DNA from: Megalonaias nervosa
Lineage: Eukaryota; Mollusca; Bivalvia; Unionida; Unionidae
Length of the DNA stretch: 64,000 bases
NCBI GenBank assembly: GCA_016617855.1
Contig: JAECUM010093569.1
Location: forward strand, 1 to 64,000
Direction of reading: 5' to 3'
Every line of letters begins with the position of its first letter. Within the stretch, counting starts at the first letter, position 1. Position numbers and translations under genes: made by a program. Positions 20,214 through 30,514 of this stretch are shown piece by piece. Below the pieces are notes generated by a model, which had not been told where the DNA came from, made no database searches, and saw only the letters and a program-made list of their open reading frames with translations.

Positions 20214-23206
20214 CAAGAATCACATATTGATAAACACTTAATGACTGCTACTGACCTGCAGGCAGAAACAGAAGAACTGAACCAACAACTGAACGCTGTT
20301 AAGAAAAAGTGGGTCACCTCAACTTGTGATCTGGCTACACAGACAGCCCAGAAAAGGCAAAATGTATCTATCCAGACCACTCCAATACCTGCTAAAAGGA
20401 AGTGTTCAGTCAGCACACAGGCCAGTACATTCAAAGACAATGCTGACAAAATGGTTTGTGAAGCACAGGAGCTGTTTCATCATGCCTGTGCATCACATGA
20501 TCTCATGGAAGAATAAGTAAGACCCATTACAACCAACATAAGACGAAGACATCTTAAGAACAAGAGTCCTATCAGCAAGAATGGAAAGGAATTTACTGGA
20601 ATTCATAATTTCCCTAACTTCTCAAGATCTGATCAAATGAAAGAACAAAGTCTCATGCCTGTTCTTGTAATTAACACCAAGTTCTGTCATGTTCTTCTCC
20701 TGGAGTGCACACAGCATTTCCATATCAGAAAATGGTTTTCTACTGCTAGGGTATAGGCCTTGGTAGAGGGCTCTCTCATTTTTTTTTTCTTCAATTCATT
20801 CTCATAAAGTTTTAAAACTGTCTTTCCTACTGGAGTATCTGCAACTCTAACTTCAGTGATTTTCTGCACATGCTGGCTAGTGTTCTGAGGTCCAGAGCTG
20901 TAATGAGACATGCTTGGTTCAATCATAAACTTGTCAGTTCCACTGACAAACACATTGACTGAATTTCCAACCTGTGCCAGTTTGGGATATTACTTGCAAG
21001 AACTGCAAAACATCTTCTATTCAATGACTCAAACCATGGTGAATTGTTGATCGAATGTGGATAAAATTTTCTGTCTCAGCTGTGTCATATTTGACATGAT
21101 TTGCTGCCAAAGAGTCTGGCTTATGTCTCTTTGGAGAAATAGTTTCCCCTGACCCCGTGGTGTTCTTACTTTCTATCCCTCAACTTCCATGTGAATGTTC
21201 CTTCTATGAATTACCTTCAATAAATAATTCAGTAGACTCATTTTATCAATAAATAATTTAGTTGACTCATTTTATCAATAAATAATTTAGTAGACTCATT
21301 TTATCAATAAATAATTTAGTAGACTCATTTTATCAATAAATAATTTAGTAGACTCATTTTATCAATAAATAATTTAGTAGACTCATTTTATCCATGTAGT
21401 AGAGATTGCCTCACCTGCTTGTCTAAAGTTGTCATAACACAGATTTTGTTCTTTAAATATAAATATGATTATTATCATAATCACTTTGCTTCAAACAGAA
21501 CAATTCATGTGGAAATTGATTATCTGTATAATCAATAAAAAATGACAGAATCATTACTGTCATAAAAGAAAGTGACATTAATATTGGAAAAGTTCTTTTC
21601 ATTATTTTAATTGTACTGACTCAATGGATTGAAATCAAAGTGTGATTCACTTGTATCTGTGTGAAGTAAGCACAATATACCAATGCCATTTAAAGCACTG
21701 ATAAGTAATCATACAGGATTCCTTTTGTTTTAAGTGCTTTGACTGGCTGATAATTTGTTCTTTTAAACCAATATGCATTTAAGCGGGTAAAGGAATGTGC
21801 ACACAATGTGACAGTTATAACCCTATGAATAGAGAGGTAGATTAAGTATGCCCAGAACGGCTAGATGAAGGCAGATGAAATCATTTAAGCAATAAAAGTG
21901 TTGTGCTTGTTTAAAAATGGGAAATATGCACTTGTCCAAGGCTAGCATGAGCTTGCAAAGTTTGCTTGTTCAACTCTGAGATTTAATAGTCTGAGGTGCC
22001 GGGCAATGGGATTTGATCAGCCTGTTTGCTTTTAAAAATAATAACAATCATCAAGACTTACACTTATTCAAACAAAATCTACATTTGTCCATAGCTATGA
22101 AGAATCAACATTCAATCAGAGTTTTACTTTTATTCTGAGTTTAAATTTTTTGTAAGTATGTCGCCATACCCATTTTAATAAGTGATGAAATACCCCCGTT
22201 ACGAGTCATAATCAGCTTCTGCTGAAGTTGGAGTATTTCAAGCTGAGCATCCTCATATTTTTTCTTCAAGAAAAGCTGCGACTCCTGGTATTTCCTACAT
22301 AGCTGCTCTACATGTTCTCTTGTGGTCAGGTGATCTGGTCTGGTTGCAATACAGGCTATAGCTGTGGCAATCCTAGCTCTTTGCACAAATTCTTCATCTG
22401 AAAAAATAGGAATTTTTTTTGCATGCCAAGTTATGTTTTCAAAGCCTGCTGTCAATCATAAATTTTTATAAGCAGAAAATGTTTGCAAATTTTTTTTTCT
22501 TCAAAACAACTCAGTTTGCATTCTTTATCACTTTTAACATAGCTTTTATCAATATGCATATTACCAAGAGACAAGCTGTATGTATTTCATGTAATAACTG
22601 CACTGTGCGGTCGAAAAATTATTTGGGAAAGTTTCTACATGTTAAAGCTCATCATGGTAAAAACATGCTTCAAAATCTGTTCCCACCATGTGTATAAAAA
22701 TACCAGAAAAACCAGTTCCTTTTGGCCATATTGTGAGCTCTTCACTTCAGATATAAAGTCTCTTACTTAACATGATTGCATCGAATAAAGCTCATGCAAG
22801 ATCCATTTCTGAGACTGATCTACCAGGTAATCCTAAACATTATGATGTAAGGAACCATCTGGAAAACCTGGTAATAAGTTCTTATAAAATAATATTCTAG
22901 GTGGCTTTAGCATGTGCTTACTTCCCATGTGGCATGCTGGGATTGATGCACTTATAATAGATATTATTTTTTATAAGATGTAAGTAAGTGCACTTACCCC
23001 TCTTTATTTATAAAGAGGGGTAAGTGCACTAAGTAATGCAACAGTATATTGGACATGGTATCATGATTTATTGTATAATACAATGTGCCCACACTGAACA
23101 GCTCAGATACTGTTATCATGTGGTCTTTCAAAGGATAAAAACAAAGAAATAAAGAACCCAGACAAAACCACTTACCTTGGACAGGTGTCCAATTACCACT
23201 GCACAT
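11634..23206 (-). CDS. MEI4: MEI4, meiotic double-strand-break protein (whole locus, six-exon model)
   Basis: MEI4 works with REC114 and IHO1 on chromosome axes to allow SPO11 to make the DNA breaks that start meiotic recombination. Exons in this model: 23206-23176, 22397-22170, 14654-14568, 14525-14448, 12927-12515, 11978-11634. Phases are 1,1,1,1,0 and the joined frame is 393 codons plus stop, close to the ~385-390 residues I recall for vertebrate MEI4. Recognition rests on the N-terminal helix (FVQRARIATAIACIATRP... equivalent to the vertebrate KLALALAIIRSKP segment), the LEILQLQQKL coiled segment, WEHMKFLHCICSLK, YFQNIYYIFKALEQ and the C-terminal FPLFAHAVWQL. Exons 1, 2, 5 and 6 are well supported. 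Exons 3 and 4 are weaker because a 42-nt intron separates them and exon 4 has two possible donors. The 7.5-kb second intron carries a SINE, an LTR-like copy and LINE debris. Confidence 0.85.
12515..12927 (-). CDS. MEI4: MEI4 exon 5
   Basis: Acceptor TTGCCTTCCAG at 12929-12928 with phase-1 entry, donor CAT|GTAAGT at 12514-12513, phase-0 exit matching exon 6. It encodes 137 codons. LWEHMKFLHCICSLKTAE corresponds to the vertebrate SHMQFLQYLLELKNLAE segment, and SSLPCLKYISECADCW to the LPFSRFWTEAV region. Both splice sites are strong. Confidence 0.88.
12930..13429. other. MEI4 intron 4, right-hand part, nothing recognised
   Basis: Small ATAATA-rich patches near 13207-13256. No exon identified. 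Confidence 0.35.
13430..13868 (+). mobile_element. Partial copy of the TGTTATG...CATAACA LTR-like element
   Basis: The 3' half of the family is recognisable: GTGATACATCAATAC, TGGATTATTTGGAATTTAATTCACAAT, an AAATTTATTT segment, AAACTTGTTGG, and the end AAGACCATAAAGTAACA at 13868. The 5' end could not be placed. Confidence 0.75.
13869..14447. other. MEI4 intron 4, left-hand part
   Basis: Contains an ATT/GATT microsatellite at about 14157-14192. The open frame of exon 4 continues to a second possible donor (AAG|GTATTA) near 14350-14340. No other coding support. Confidence 0.4.
14448..14525 (-). CDS. MEI4: MEI4 exon 4 (probable)
   Basis: Starts after GAAAG at 14526, phase 1, and encodes NMDKIKDALDSLQ-type helical sequence. 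With the donor TCAA|GTAAAT at 14447-14446 it exits in phase 1 and fits exon 5. The alternative donor AAG|GTATTA near 14345 would exit in phase 0 and would not fit exon 5 without another exon. The frame alone cannot decide, but phase and total length favour the shorter exon. Confidence 0.5.
14568..14654 (-). CDS. MEI4: MEI4 exon 3 (probable)
   Basis: Acceptor CATGTCAG at 14656-14655, phase-1 entry, 87 bp, donor GAAA|GTATAT at 14567-14566, phase-1 exit. It encodes RSAPAVCNTSKKQKDFGIQT and then a tyrosine-rich end. This corresponds to the poorly conserved, Ser/Pro-rich linker after the N-terminal helices, so homology gives little help. Support comes from phase agreement on both sides. The following intron would be only 42 nt. 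Confidence 0.5.
14802..14956. repeat. Four tandem ~42-52 bp units (CACAGCATTTATACAGCATCC)
   Basis: Core CACAGCATTTATACAGCATC recurs at 14802 and in three further copies with variable spacers containing ATCATTA. Inside MEI4 intron 2. Confidence 0.85.
14957..17261. other. MEI4 intron 2: anonymous, possibly decayed transposon coding
   Basis: Frames at 15161-15535 and 15660-15992 (plus) and 16059-16289 (minus) have mixed, protein-like composition but no motif I can name. Their alternation of strand and frame suggests old decayed mobile-element sequence. No splice-supported exon found. Confidence 0.3.
17262..17590 (-). mobile_element. tRNA-derived SINE with CA tail (SINE family 1), old copy
   Basis: On the minus strand the head carries a tRNA-like A box and B box (GGAGGTCATGGGTTTGAATC in family form), then the conserved body (AGACTTATTAAAAAAA, GCTGCCTTGCTTGGC, GGTCGGCCTGGTGTCAGG). 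It ends in a degenerate CA-rich tail at the left. Relatives at 24324-24706 and 54957-55292. Confidence 0.85.
17812..18551 (+). mobile_element. LTR-like element, 740 bp copy
   Basis: Begins TGCTATGTATATCAATATTATG and ends GGTCAAAACA. The 5' 90 bp matches the copy at 27423-28202 (AGGGTTATTT, AATTTAAATAG). The 3' half has the family blocks with a poly(A)-signal-like GGAAATAAATT about 90 nt before the end. No ORF. Confidence 0.75.
18552..19540. other. Anonymous intron sequence, possibly upstream part of the LINE below
   Basis: Short patches on the plus strand (LSEDKMLAPFTIKEY near 19300) could be decayed LINE coding, interrupted by many stops. Nothing firm. Confidence 0.25.
19541..20212 (+). mobile_element. 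Decayed non-LTR retrotransposon, RT C-terminus and (ATT)n tail
   Basis: Plus-strand text reads the familiar RT C-terminal region of CR1/L2-type LINEs through stops and shifts: YILPKMEYCSAE, KSQLDVIYVLQKRAAWIV, then GVAPEYLEDLFQ-like and RKASNTLVHLCGTSF-like pieces in neighbouring frames (19610-20010). A pure ATT microsatellite at about 20168-20212 may be the expanded tail. Not functional. Confidence 0.6.
20241..20516 (+). CDS. Unrecognised open frame with spaced T/S-x-QT motifs
   Basis: An 88-residue hydrophilic frame ending at TAA. It starts with a short heptad-like helix (LQAETEELNQQLNAVKKKW), then three similar motifs DLATQT, VSIQTT and VSTQAS about 15-17 residues apart. These resemble the TQT linear motif bound by dynein light chain LC8. 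There is no upstream start or splice support, and it lies antisense within MEI4 intron 2. It may be a transposon or retrocopy fragment. I cannot name it. Confidence 0.3.
   Translation: MTATDLQAETEELNQQLNAVKKKWVTSTCDLATQTAQKRQNVSIQTTPIPAKRKCSVSTQASTFKDNADKMVCEAQELFHHACASHDLMEE
20687..20953 (-). CDS. Unrecognised minus-strand open frame in MEI4 intron 2
   Basis: About 88 codons open on the MEI4 strand, lysine-rich in the middle (YENELKKKKMREPSTKAYTL), preceded by possible acceptors (GGAAATTCAG). It does not correspond to any part of MEI4 I know, and the six-exon model does not need it. It could be an alternative exon or mobile-element debris. Confidence 0.2.
   Translation of the reverse strand: MFVSGTDKFMIEPSMSHYSSGPQNTSQHVQKITEVRVADTPVGKTVLKLYENELKKKKMREPSTKAYTLAVENHFLIWKCCVHSRRRT
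21218..21391. repeat. Six tandem 29-bp units
   Basis: Exactly six copies of a 29-bp unit (CAATAAATAATTTAGTAGAC plus TCATTTTAT) with very few changes, so recently amplified. Inside MEI4 intron 2. Confidence 0.95.
21392..22169. other. MEI4 intron 2, right end
   Basis: No exon or repeat family recognised. Confidence 0.4.
22170..22397 (-). CDS. MEI4: MEI4 exon 2
   Basis: Acceptor TATTTTTTCAG at 22399-22398, phase-1 entry. It encodes EEFVQRARIATAIACIATRP, then a coiled-coil segment ending EILQLQQKLIMTR, the hallmark N-terminal region of MEI4 (the part that binds REC114 in vertebrates). The donor is taken as ATGG|GTATGG at 22169-22168. GGGG|GTATTT at 22193-22192 is an alternative eight codons shorter. 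Both are phase 1, so the downstream frame is unaffected. Confidence 0.88.
22398..23175. other. MEI4 intron 1
   Basis: 778-bp intron containing the 44-bp perfect palindrome at 22987-23030. No other feature. Confidence 0.7.
22987..23030. repeat. Perfect 44-bp inverted repeat (21-bp arms, 2-bp loop)
   Basis: Left arm begins AGTGCACTTACCCCTC, right arm ends GAGGGGTAAGTGCACT, with no mismatch across 21 bp. It would form a stable hairpin in single-stranded DNA or pre-mRNA. It may be the collapsed terminus of a MITE. Confidence 0.95.
23176..23206 (-). CDS. MEI4: MEI4 exon 1 (start codon)
   Basis: ATG at 23206-23204, ten codons (MCSGNWTPVQ), then a strong donor CAAG|GTAAGT at 23175-23174. Phase-1 exit matches exon 2 and forms an Asp codon at the junction. 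Vertebrate MEI4 also has roughly ten residues, including a Trp, before the first conserved helix. The nearer upstream ATG (23211) is out of frame. Confidence 0.75.
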
Positions 23207-23690
23207 AATTTCCCATAGAATGTGTGGAGGGATTTTTCTTTATACTGAAAAGTTTGCATCCTCGATTTGGTTAACTATGTGTGACATCATCTGAAAACCT
23301 CTTGGCTTCAAAGAATTTTTGCAAATTTCTTACCATTATTTCCATAATGGGAACAGTGCTATTCATCTCGGAAAGACCCATGTTTTAAAGCTAAATCGCT
23401 TATTCTAAGCTCATAAAGTTCAGATCTAAAGAAAACCTAAGATTTTTCTCAACCATACATAACAAAGTTTACTTTAAAATGGCTTTTATTCCAGCCAAAA
23501 TGGCACCAGAATTATAACAATTCATTGATTAGAACTTACAACACCTGGAAGGACAAAAATAAAGGGACATAGTTTACTTCTCAGCTTAGTGTAATATAAT
23601 AATGACTATATATTCAAAGTCAATAAATGATTTTTACTCTTGAGATGTGTTTGGGCAATATGTGTCTAATCTGGTAACTTAACAGAAGTA
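23207..23690. promoter_or_regulatory. Upstream flank of MEI4
   Basis: Should contain the MEI4 5'UTR and promoter. No TATA box or CpG cluster was assigned. Confidence 0.3.
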
Positions 23691-23911
23691 CAGTAGAACT
23701 TCGATTATCCGTCAGATAATAATGATAGATATGAGAATAGACAGATAACAGAATATGTACATTAAAAGTATTAAATAACAGACCGGGACATCAAAAGATC
23801 ATAATATCTACATATGTACATGTACCTGTTTTTAATATTTTGACATACAATGCCCTGACGGTTAATAGAGACTGATGGTTAATCAGGTGCCGGATAATCA
23901 AAATTCTACTG
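23691..23911. mobile_element. MITE of pogo/mariner type, 221 bp
   Basis: Terminal inverted repeats CAGTAGAACTTCGATTATCC... and ...GGATAATCAAAATTCTACTG, flanked by TA on both sides (23689-23690, 23912-23913), the TA target duplication of Tc1/mariner-pogo elements. It has no transposase ORF. Confidence 0.88.
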
Positions 23912-24323
23912 TATGATGAAAAAAAACAACAAATGAACAAAATGTTATCACTTCAGCTTTGGCTGTAGAGGAAAGTTGGCTAGTGAGATAGTAGCTTGGG
24001 TCACAGACTCACTTTAACTTCCATTACCATGAAATGAAATACTAAACATGGCTGGGGGAAAAATTAGGTGAAAAGGAAAGGAAGTGCCCAAAATTTTGGG
24101 TCTCCAAATGGTGCTATCAGCACTGAGTAATGTAAATTAAATCATATAATGAAAACAAAGCATGTAATTCACTCCTTCTTGGCGACTGAAAGTAAAATTT
24201 ATAATAAAGAAGAAGAATATTTTAAGATCACACTTCTGTTGTACATTAGTCTAATATCATCTTTGGATATCTGCTTAATAAAATTAGATAGGATCTAAGA
24301 TGATGGCTCCTTCTACTGATAGT

Positions 24324-24634
24324 TGGGCTGCTTCATTGGCCTAAGTGGTTAGAGTGTCTGCCTCAGATGTGGGAGGTCGTGAGTTCAAACCTGGGCCGAA
24401 TCATACCAAAGACTTATAAAAATGGTACCAGCAGCTGCCTCACTTGGTGCTCAGCATTAAGAGGTCAGTATTAGGACTGAATGGCCTGGTGTCAGGATAG
24501 TGTGACTGGGTGAGATACGATGCTACATGTCTGCGGCATGATGCCAAAGTGCTAGACAACACTATAAACTGCCACCATGTAGACATCGTAGCGACATGAC
24601 TAAAAATATTTTAAAGCTATGTTAAAAATCCAAA

Positions 24635-24706
<72 letters not shown>
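24324..24706 (+). mobile_element. tRNA-derived SINE family 1, full copy with (CA)n tail
   Basis: Head with A box (GGCCTAAGTGGTTAGAG) and B box (GTGAGTTCAAACC), then a ~250-bp unrelated body, then a long (CA)n at about 24638-24706. The 13-bp target-site duplication TCTACTGATAGTT (24311-24323) / TCTACTGACAGTT (24707-24719) has one mismatch. Transcribed by Pol III and mobilised by a LINE, as known for such elements. Confidence 0.93.
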
Positions 24707-24709
<3 letters not shown>

Positions 24710-24806
24710 ACTGACAGTTTTCAGTTCTAGTCAGATGTACCTCCCCTGGAAAAAAGTGTCTGCCCATCTTTTGGGTCAAACTTTTACAGCATTATTTATT
24801 ACACAT

Positions 24807-25809
<1,003 letters not shown>

Positions 25810-26677
25810 TGTTATATATATTTAATTTCTATTATTTGTTAGTTTTTTGTCTCCATACTTGCATTTTGTACTTGACCTTGTCCAAAATCAAGTTCATATT
25901 TTACCTGACCAGTAACTTTTATTTTGGTAAAAAAATAATACATAGCTAATATTTTGTGTGTGTGTGTGGGTTAAATATTAGGATCATTATCTTGGTCTGA
26001 GTCAAGAACATTATGTTTACTACGTTCTTTGTTATAAGTTTAGTAACAGATTTTGTCAGACTAGAGTGTTCTAGAATAGAAAATTGCACTAACTAGACAT
26101 AGTAATTTTTGAAAATGCTAATTGTGACCTAGCTCAGGTAGATGGGCTTATATCTTGTTAATCTGAGAAATTATTCATTTTTGCTTTAACATCTATAAGC
26201 AGAATCAATCTTAGTGTTGTGTTTAGATCTTTATTTGGGTGAAATTATTTATTCAAATTTTTATTCACTGGAAATACTAATAATATTCTTGGACAGAAAC
26301 ATTAACTTGGAATTATACTGAATTCAAACAAAGACATCTTGGATAATATTATTGTGATTAATTGAAAGAATGTTAGTACATCATCACACTTCAGACTACT
26401 GGTACATTAATACAATCAATTCAAGAATACAGGCACATCAATGCCTTCAGCACTTGATCTTACTTTGAACACCACTGGAATTTAGTTAGAACTTTATGAA
26501 TTAGGACTGGTGATCTGGTATTAAAACGTTTTGGTCTACTGTATTTGAGATTTAATTCACAATACTCTAAGTTCTTTTTACATTTTTTCACTTTGTATTC
26601 AAGGGAAATAAATTTTACAAAACTTGTCGGTTTTCGCTCTTTTCTATTACTAAGTTTAAGACCAAAGAGTCTTAGTA
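25810..26677 (+). mobile_element. LTR-like element, 868 bp, with target-site duplication
   Basis: Begins TGTTATATATATTTAATTT and ends AAGAGTCTTAGTA. It is flanked by the 6-bp direct repeat GAAAAT (25804-25809, 26678-26683). No ORF. GGGAAATAAATTTT about 80 nt before the end can serve as poly(A) signal. TG...A ends, short duplication and lack of coding fit a solo LTR. Relatives at 13430, 17812, 27423 (minus), 45763, 53040, 58113 (minus) and 63904 (minus). Confidence 0.82.
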
Positions 26678-27422
26678 GAAAATAAGGTACTTTTAATGAA
26701 ACAAAATAGTATTTCATTTTAATTCTAGAGTACTGAATTCTCTATGAAAAGCAGCTTAAGTGACTTCACATCACTGAATGCAAAAAGTGCTCGAAACAGA
26801 CATTTTCCAAAACCCTGGCTTCAAATGATACTCATGAAATGATAATGTACAATTTGTCAGTAAAATTCCCTTGTATAATGCCAACAAAGTTAGCTTCAGC
26901 CTTAATAGTTCAATGATACTGACAAGTTTTAGAAGAAGCCAGATAAGTTTACCATAAAGAAACAAATCATGTAATACAAGCCATAGTTTCAAATCAAAGG
27001 ACAACAGGTTTACAACAGTGTATGTATATGGTAATACCATAACCTAACATTAGAGGCATTCAGAACTATAGGAATTCTCCATATGTCATACTTTTCACTA
27101 GTACGCTGAATATCAAATAATGAAGGCTAGTGTTTCCCTATGAAGGCACGTGAAGCAGGAGAAAACCAATCTGATGTGCAAAACAACTAATTTGTTGGGC
27201 AACACAATGATATTTGTATTTACAGCTTCTTTACCATAGAACAATTGTTTAAATTCCATTTATAATTAAAAGCAGAAAAGTATTATATGAAAAATGGTTT
27301 ATATAAATGAAACGTTGAAAATCAACTTAAAAATTTAGTGGCTGAACTTGCAAGAGGCGGTTTATTATCAAGGTTACAGGGCACACTCTCAGGACCATGG
27401 AATGCATGCCATTTCTTACAAG
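26678..27422. other. Intergenic stretch between two LTR-like copies
   Basis: Nothing recognised. Confidence 0.4.
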
Positions 27423-28202
27423 TGTTATGACTCTATGGTCTCATGCTAAGCAACAGAAAACAATGAAAACCAACAAGTTTTGTAAAATTGAACAAATAAT
27501 TTATCTCCTTAAAACAGAAAGAGAAAAAAATTAAAAGTAAATTACAGTAAAGTGAATGAAATCCTAAATAGTCCTAAAGTTCTATAACAAGTACAAAAGT
27601 ATAGAGTATTCCAAATGAGTTCCAGTGGTATTCTGAGCGAAGTTCAATCTATTGTACTGATGTGCCAATAATCTTGATGTATCACAATTATATAATCCAA
27701 ACTGACTTGAGATGAATTCACAGTAATTCCAAAACAGCTACATAATTCTAAGTCTGAACACTTTTACTTCCAATAAATAATTTAAACAAATAAATCCTCC
27801 CAACTCAACTGAACACAACTATCTGACTCCTCTAAGATTTATGCTACAAATAACTAATTTTCAGGAAATCATCCCTTATATAAAAATCTAAGATGTAATA
27901 CAGAAATAGATGAGAGTTGATAATTATTTCTAAATCATTCTTTGTCAACAAGGTCAAGTACTTTAGCTGCTAGTCAGTCAGGAATTAGGTCATCCTAGTT
28001 TCTAAGAAAACCCATGAACTGAACTAATCTCATCACCATATTGACTTCAATCCAGAAACTATATAATGTGTTTACTAAAATGACATCATCTTAAAGTACA
28101 AACCCAGAACAATAAAGAAAATTTGTATTTAATATGTTATTTACTAAATAACCCTTATAATTTATAATCATGAAAATTAACACACATAATATATGCATAA
28201 CA
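27423..28202 (-). mobile_element. LTR-like element, 780 bp, perfect TGTTATG/CATAACA ends
   Basis: Minus-strand copy beginning TGTTATGCATATATTATG (28202) and ending GACCATAGAGTCATAACA (27423). Terminal 7-bp inverted repeats are perfect. The 5' part resembles the 17812 copy more than the 25810 and 45763 copies, so there are at least two subfamilies. No flanking duplication is visible. Confidence 0.78.
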
Positions 28203-29452
28203 TCATCGGATAAAACTGCTTGAAGCTTCCTTACATTTAAATTTGACCCTCTATCAACAGGCAAGCTCCCTCTGCAGACTGGTAACTTAATTTGGTCCCA
28301 ATAAGGTTGTTCTAATGTGACTCTGACCTCCTTATGCTAATCATCTACACAAAACCACCAAAATGTTTGTTCTAACTGCATTTGGTTTAAATAAGTTTAA
28401 CTGTAAATACAGTGTAACCTCTTTATAAGACACCCAAACCAAACCAAAACTCTTGATATAAACAAGCAGAGAGAATGCTCACTGTCCTGTACTGGTTTAT
28501 AGATCAGTTCATTTCAGTAAAAACTGTCATCTCTGTCCAATATTTGTAATGTCTAGTTTTAATATTTCTACCCACAAAATTTAAACAAATAAAAAGTAGC
28601 TCTTGTATACATGTGTTCAGAGCTATAATTCCAAAATTTATGGAATTATTGAGATTATCAAAGGCAGTGAATTACATCACATCTGTTCTAGAAAACATAT
28701 CTGCATGTCCATGCAAATATGGTGACTGTGTTACTAACGAAACTCACATTTGATTCAAATGTCAGTAAGTTGACAGTGTTTGGGACCCCCTGGCAGCAAT
28801 CAGGTTAGAAATTATAAATTGATGAATGAAATGACTAAATTCTGTACTTATTGTATATCCTTGGTGTTTTATGTTTCCAAAATCGGGTGGGGTGAGGCTA
28901 CAATTAAATGGGAGGGTGTGCCAATAGTATAGCGTACATAAATTTTGTGATAGCAAGACATGTCTCTGGAGTTTCGCTTTTACAACATTTGATTGAAACG
29001 CCTTATTTCTGTAACATCAATCAATGAAACATTTTACCTGCCCCTCTTATGGTGGAGATCTCACAGTGCCACACAAATGGTTGAAGGAGACTAGGCCTAC
29101 GTCTAAGCGGGTGGGGTTGGTGGGTATTTGAAGCAGCTACATTTTGAATTTGTGCTCAAAACTACTTACTGAACTATATATAGTATATGGCATTTATATG
29201 TGAATATTGACATACGTATATTTTATATCTTCATTAGATATGAAAAATACCTGATTTTTCATCCATTCTTTTTCTTTTCTTTTTTTACAAGTTTCTGTAA
29301 ATGGATTTCTTCACTCGGACATTACAGGTTCACTAGGCCTAGAATGCAGACGACGGTTTCGCATTCAGCTATTCAGACACAACTAGGCTAGTCTAAATCT
29401 TCATGATTAGATTAGACGCAAGGGCATGTTTGCACTTGAGGTAAATTATGTC
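28203..29452. other. Intergenic stretch
   Basis: CAGTGTAACCTCTTTATAAG at about 28410 looks like a MITE terminus, but no partner end was found. Otherwise nothing supported. Confidence 0.3.
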
Positions 29453-29453
29453 T

Positions 29454-29491
<38 letters not shown>
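29453..29491. repeat. Poly-T run
   Basis: About 39 consecutive T after TCTG. Confidence 0.95.
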
Positions 29492-29635
29492 CCTTCAAAC
29501 TATTTATATATTTAATTCTTTAGTCTAAAACAGCAGAATTAGCCCGATGTGAAACTTTCTCGTTTTATACTAGGGGCCTACCTAAAAACCGATAAGATGT
29601 CTCATCTGGCCAACAGAAACTTAAACGAAACGAAC

Positions 29636-29876
29636 TCAATCCCCACTCCCCCAAAAGAAAATAAAACAAAACCAAATAAATGATAATAAACACAAAAACA
29701 AAATAGAGAAAAAAAAACAAAAAAAACAAAAAACAAAAAAACAAAAACCCCCCAAAAACAAACCCAAAAACAAAAACAAACAACCCCCCAAAAAAACCCA
29801 AACAACCCAAACCCCAAACCCCCCAAACCAAACCAAATAAACCCCATTGCAAAAAACAAACACCCCCCCCAACAAA
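29636..29876. repeat. A/C-only low-complexity tract with G-quadruplex motif on the minus strand
   Basis: About 240 bp with almost no G and few T: runs of CAAAAA and CCCC. From 29784 to 29824 the minus strand has five G-runs of at least three separated by 3-7 nt, a canonical quadruplex motif. Open frames here encode only F/G/V/L and are artefacts. Confidence 0.9.
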
Positions 29877-30229
29877 CACTGGTAAATTATGTATTTGAAA
29901 TTGTTACAGTCCAGTAACAAATAAATCTCTTTGCTGAATATTTGATAATTTGTCAGATCCATTCTCATTTATTATTAACTGGCAATTTTTGTTTCACTTA
30001 AGTTAGTTATCTTCTATTTCGATCCACTACAGTGCTGGTTCAGTCCAATCTGTTTGGAATCTGAGATGTACATGTACGCAGAACGGTCAGCTCAAGTTTT
30101 GACCACATGTGGCAAAATAGCCAAACGCAAATAAAAGGGCTCAGAAATACTTAACATTTGTTGAGGAGGTTTGCTGGTTAACTGTATGCACTGGGAACTT
30201 CAAAATAATGTATTCTGGGTCGTTATTTA

Positions 30230-30375
30230 CTACCATGGCCGGCGCAAACCCAATATCCTAATCACTGGGGCTAATCAGCATCCCAAAATTGCTGCGAGAT
30301 AAGAACTCGGCCGATGTTTTCAACTCAAACCGGACAGGTTCTTATTACAATGCGCATTCTTTGATTTATAACAAG
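30230..30375 (+). other. Candidate first (5'UTR) exon with short upstream ORF
   Basis: CpG-richer segment ending in a consensus donor ACAAG|GTAAGT (30376-30377). An ATG in excellent context (ACCATGGCC, near 30234) opens an eight-codon frame ended by TAA; later ATGs also end quickly, so any main start must be in a later exon. The exon start is not defined. It could belong to a plus-strand gene whose coding exons lie further right, possibly the TSPN gene, but nothing links them directly. Confidence 0.35.
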
Positions 30376-30514
30376 GTAAGTAGTGTTAAATTCTTCTGCA
30401 ATCATGTGATATTAACCAAGTACAACAGACGTATTGTAAACAAATATTAATGAGATTTGGATTGTGTTGATACAAGTTAACATTTCACATTGTGGTTTAA
30501 ATTTTGCTTTGCAG

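Noticed and set aside
24324..24400. A tRNA gene at the head of SINE family 1
   Set aside because: Repeated element with shared non-tRNA body at three loci; only the internal promoter is tRNA-like.
29565..29968. Three overlapping minus-strand frames made of F, G, V and L
   Set aside because: Product of the A/C-only low-complexity tract; all frames are open because stops need T or G combinations absent there.
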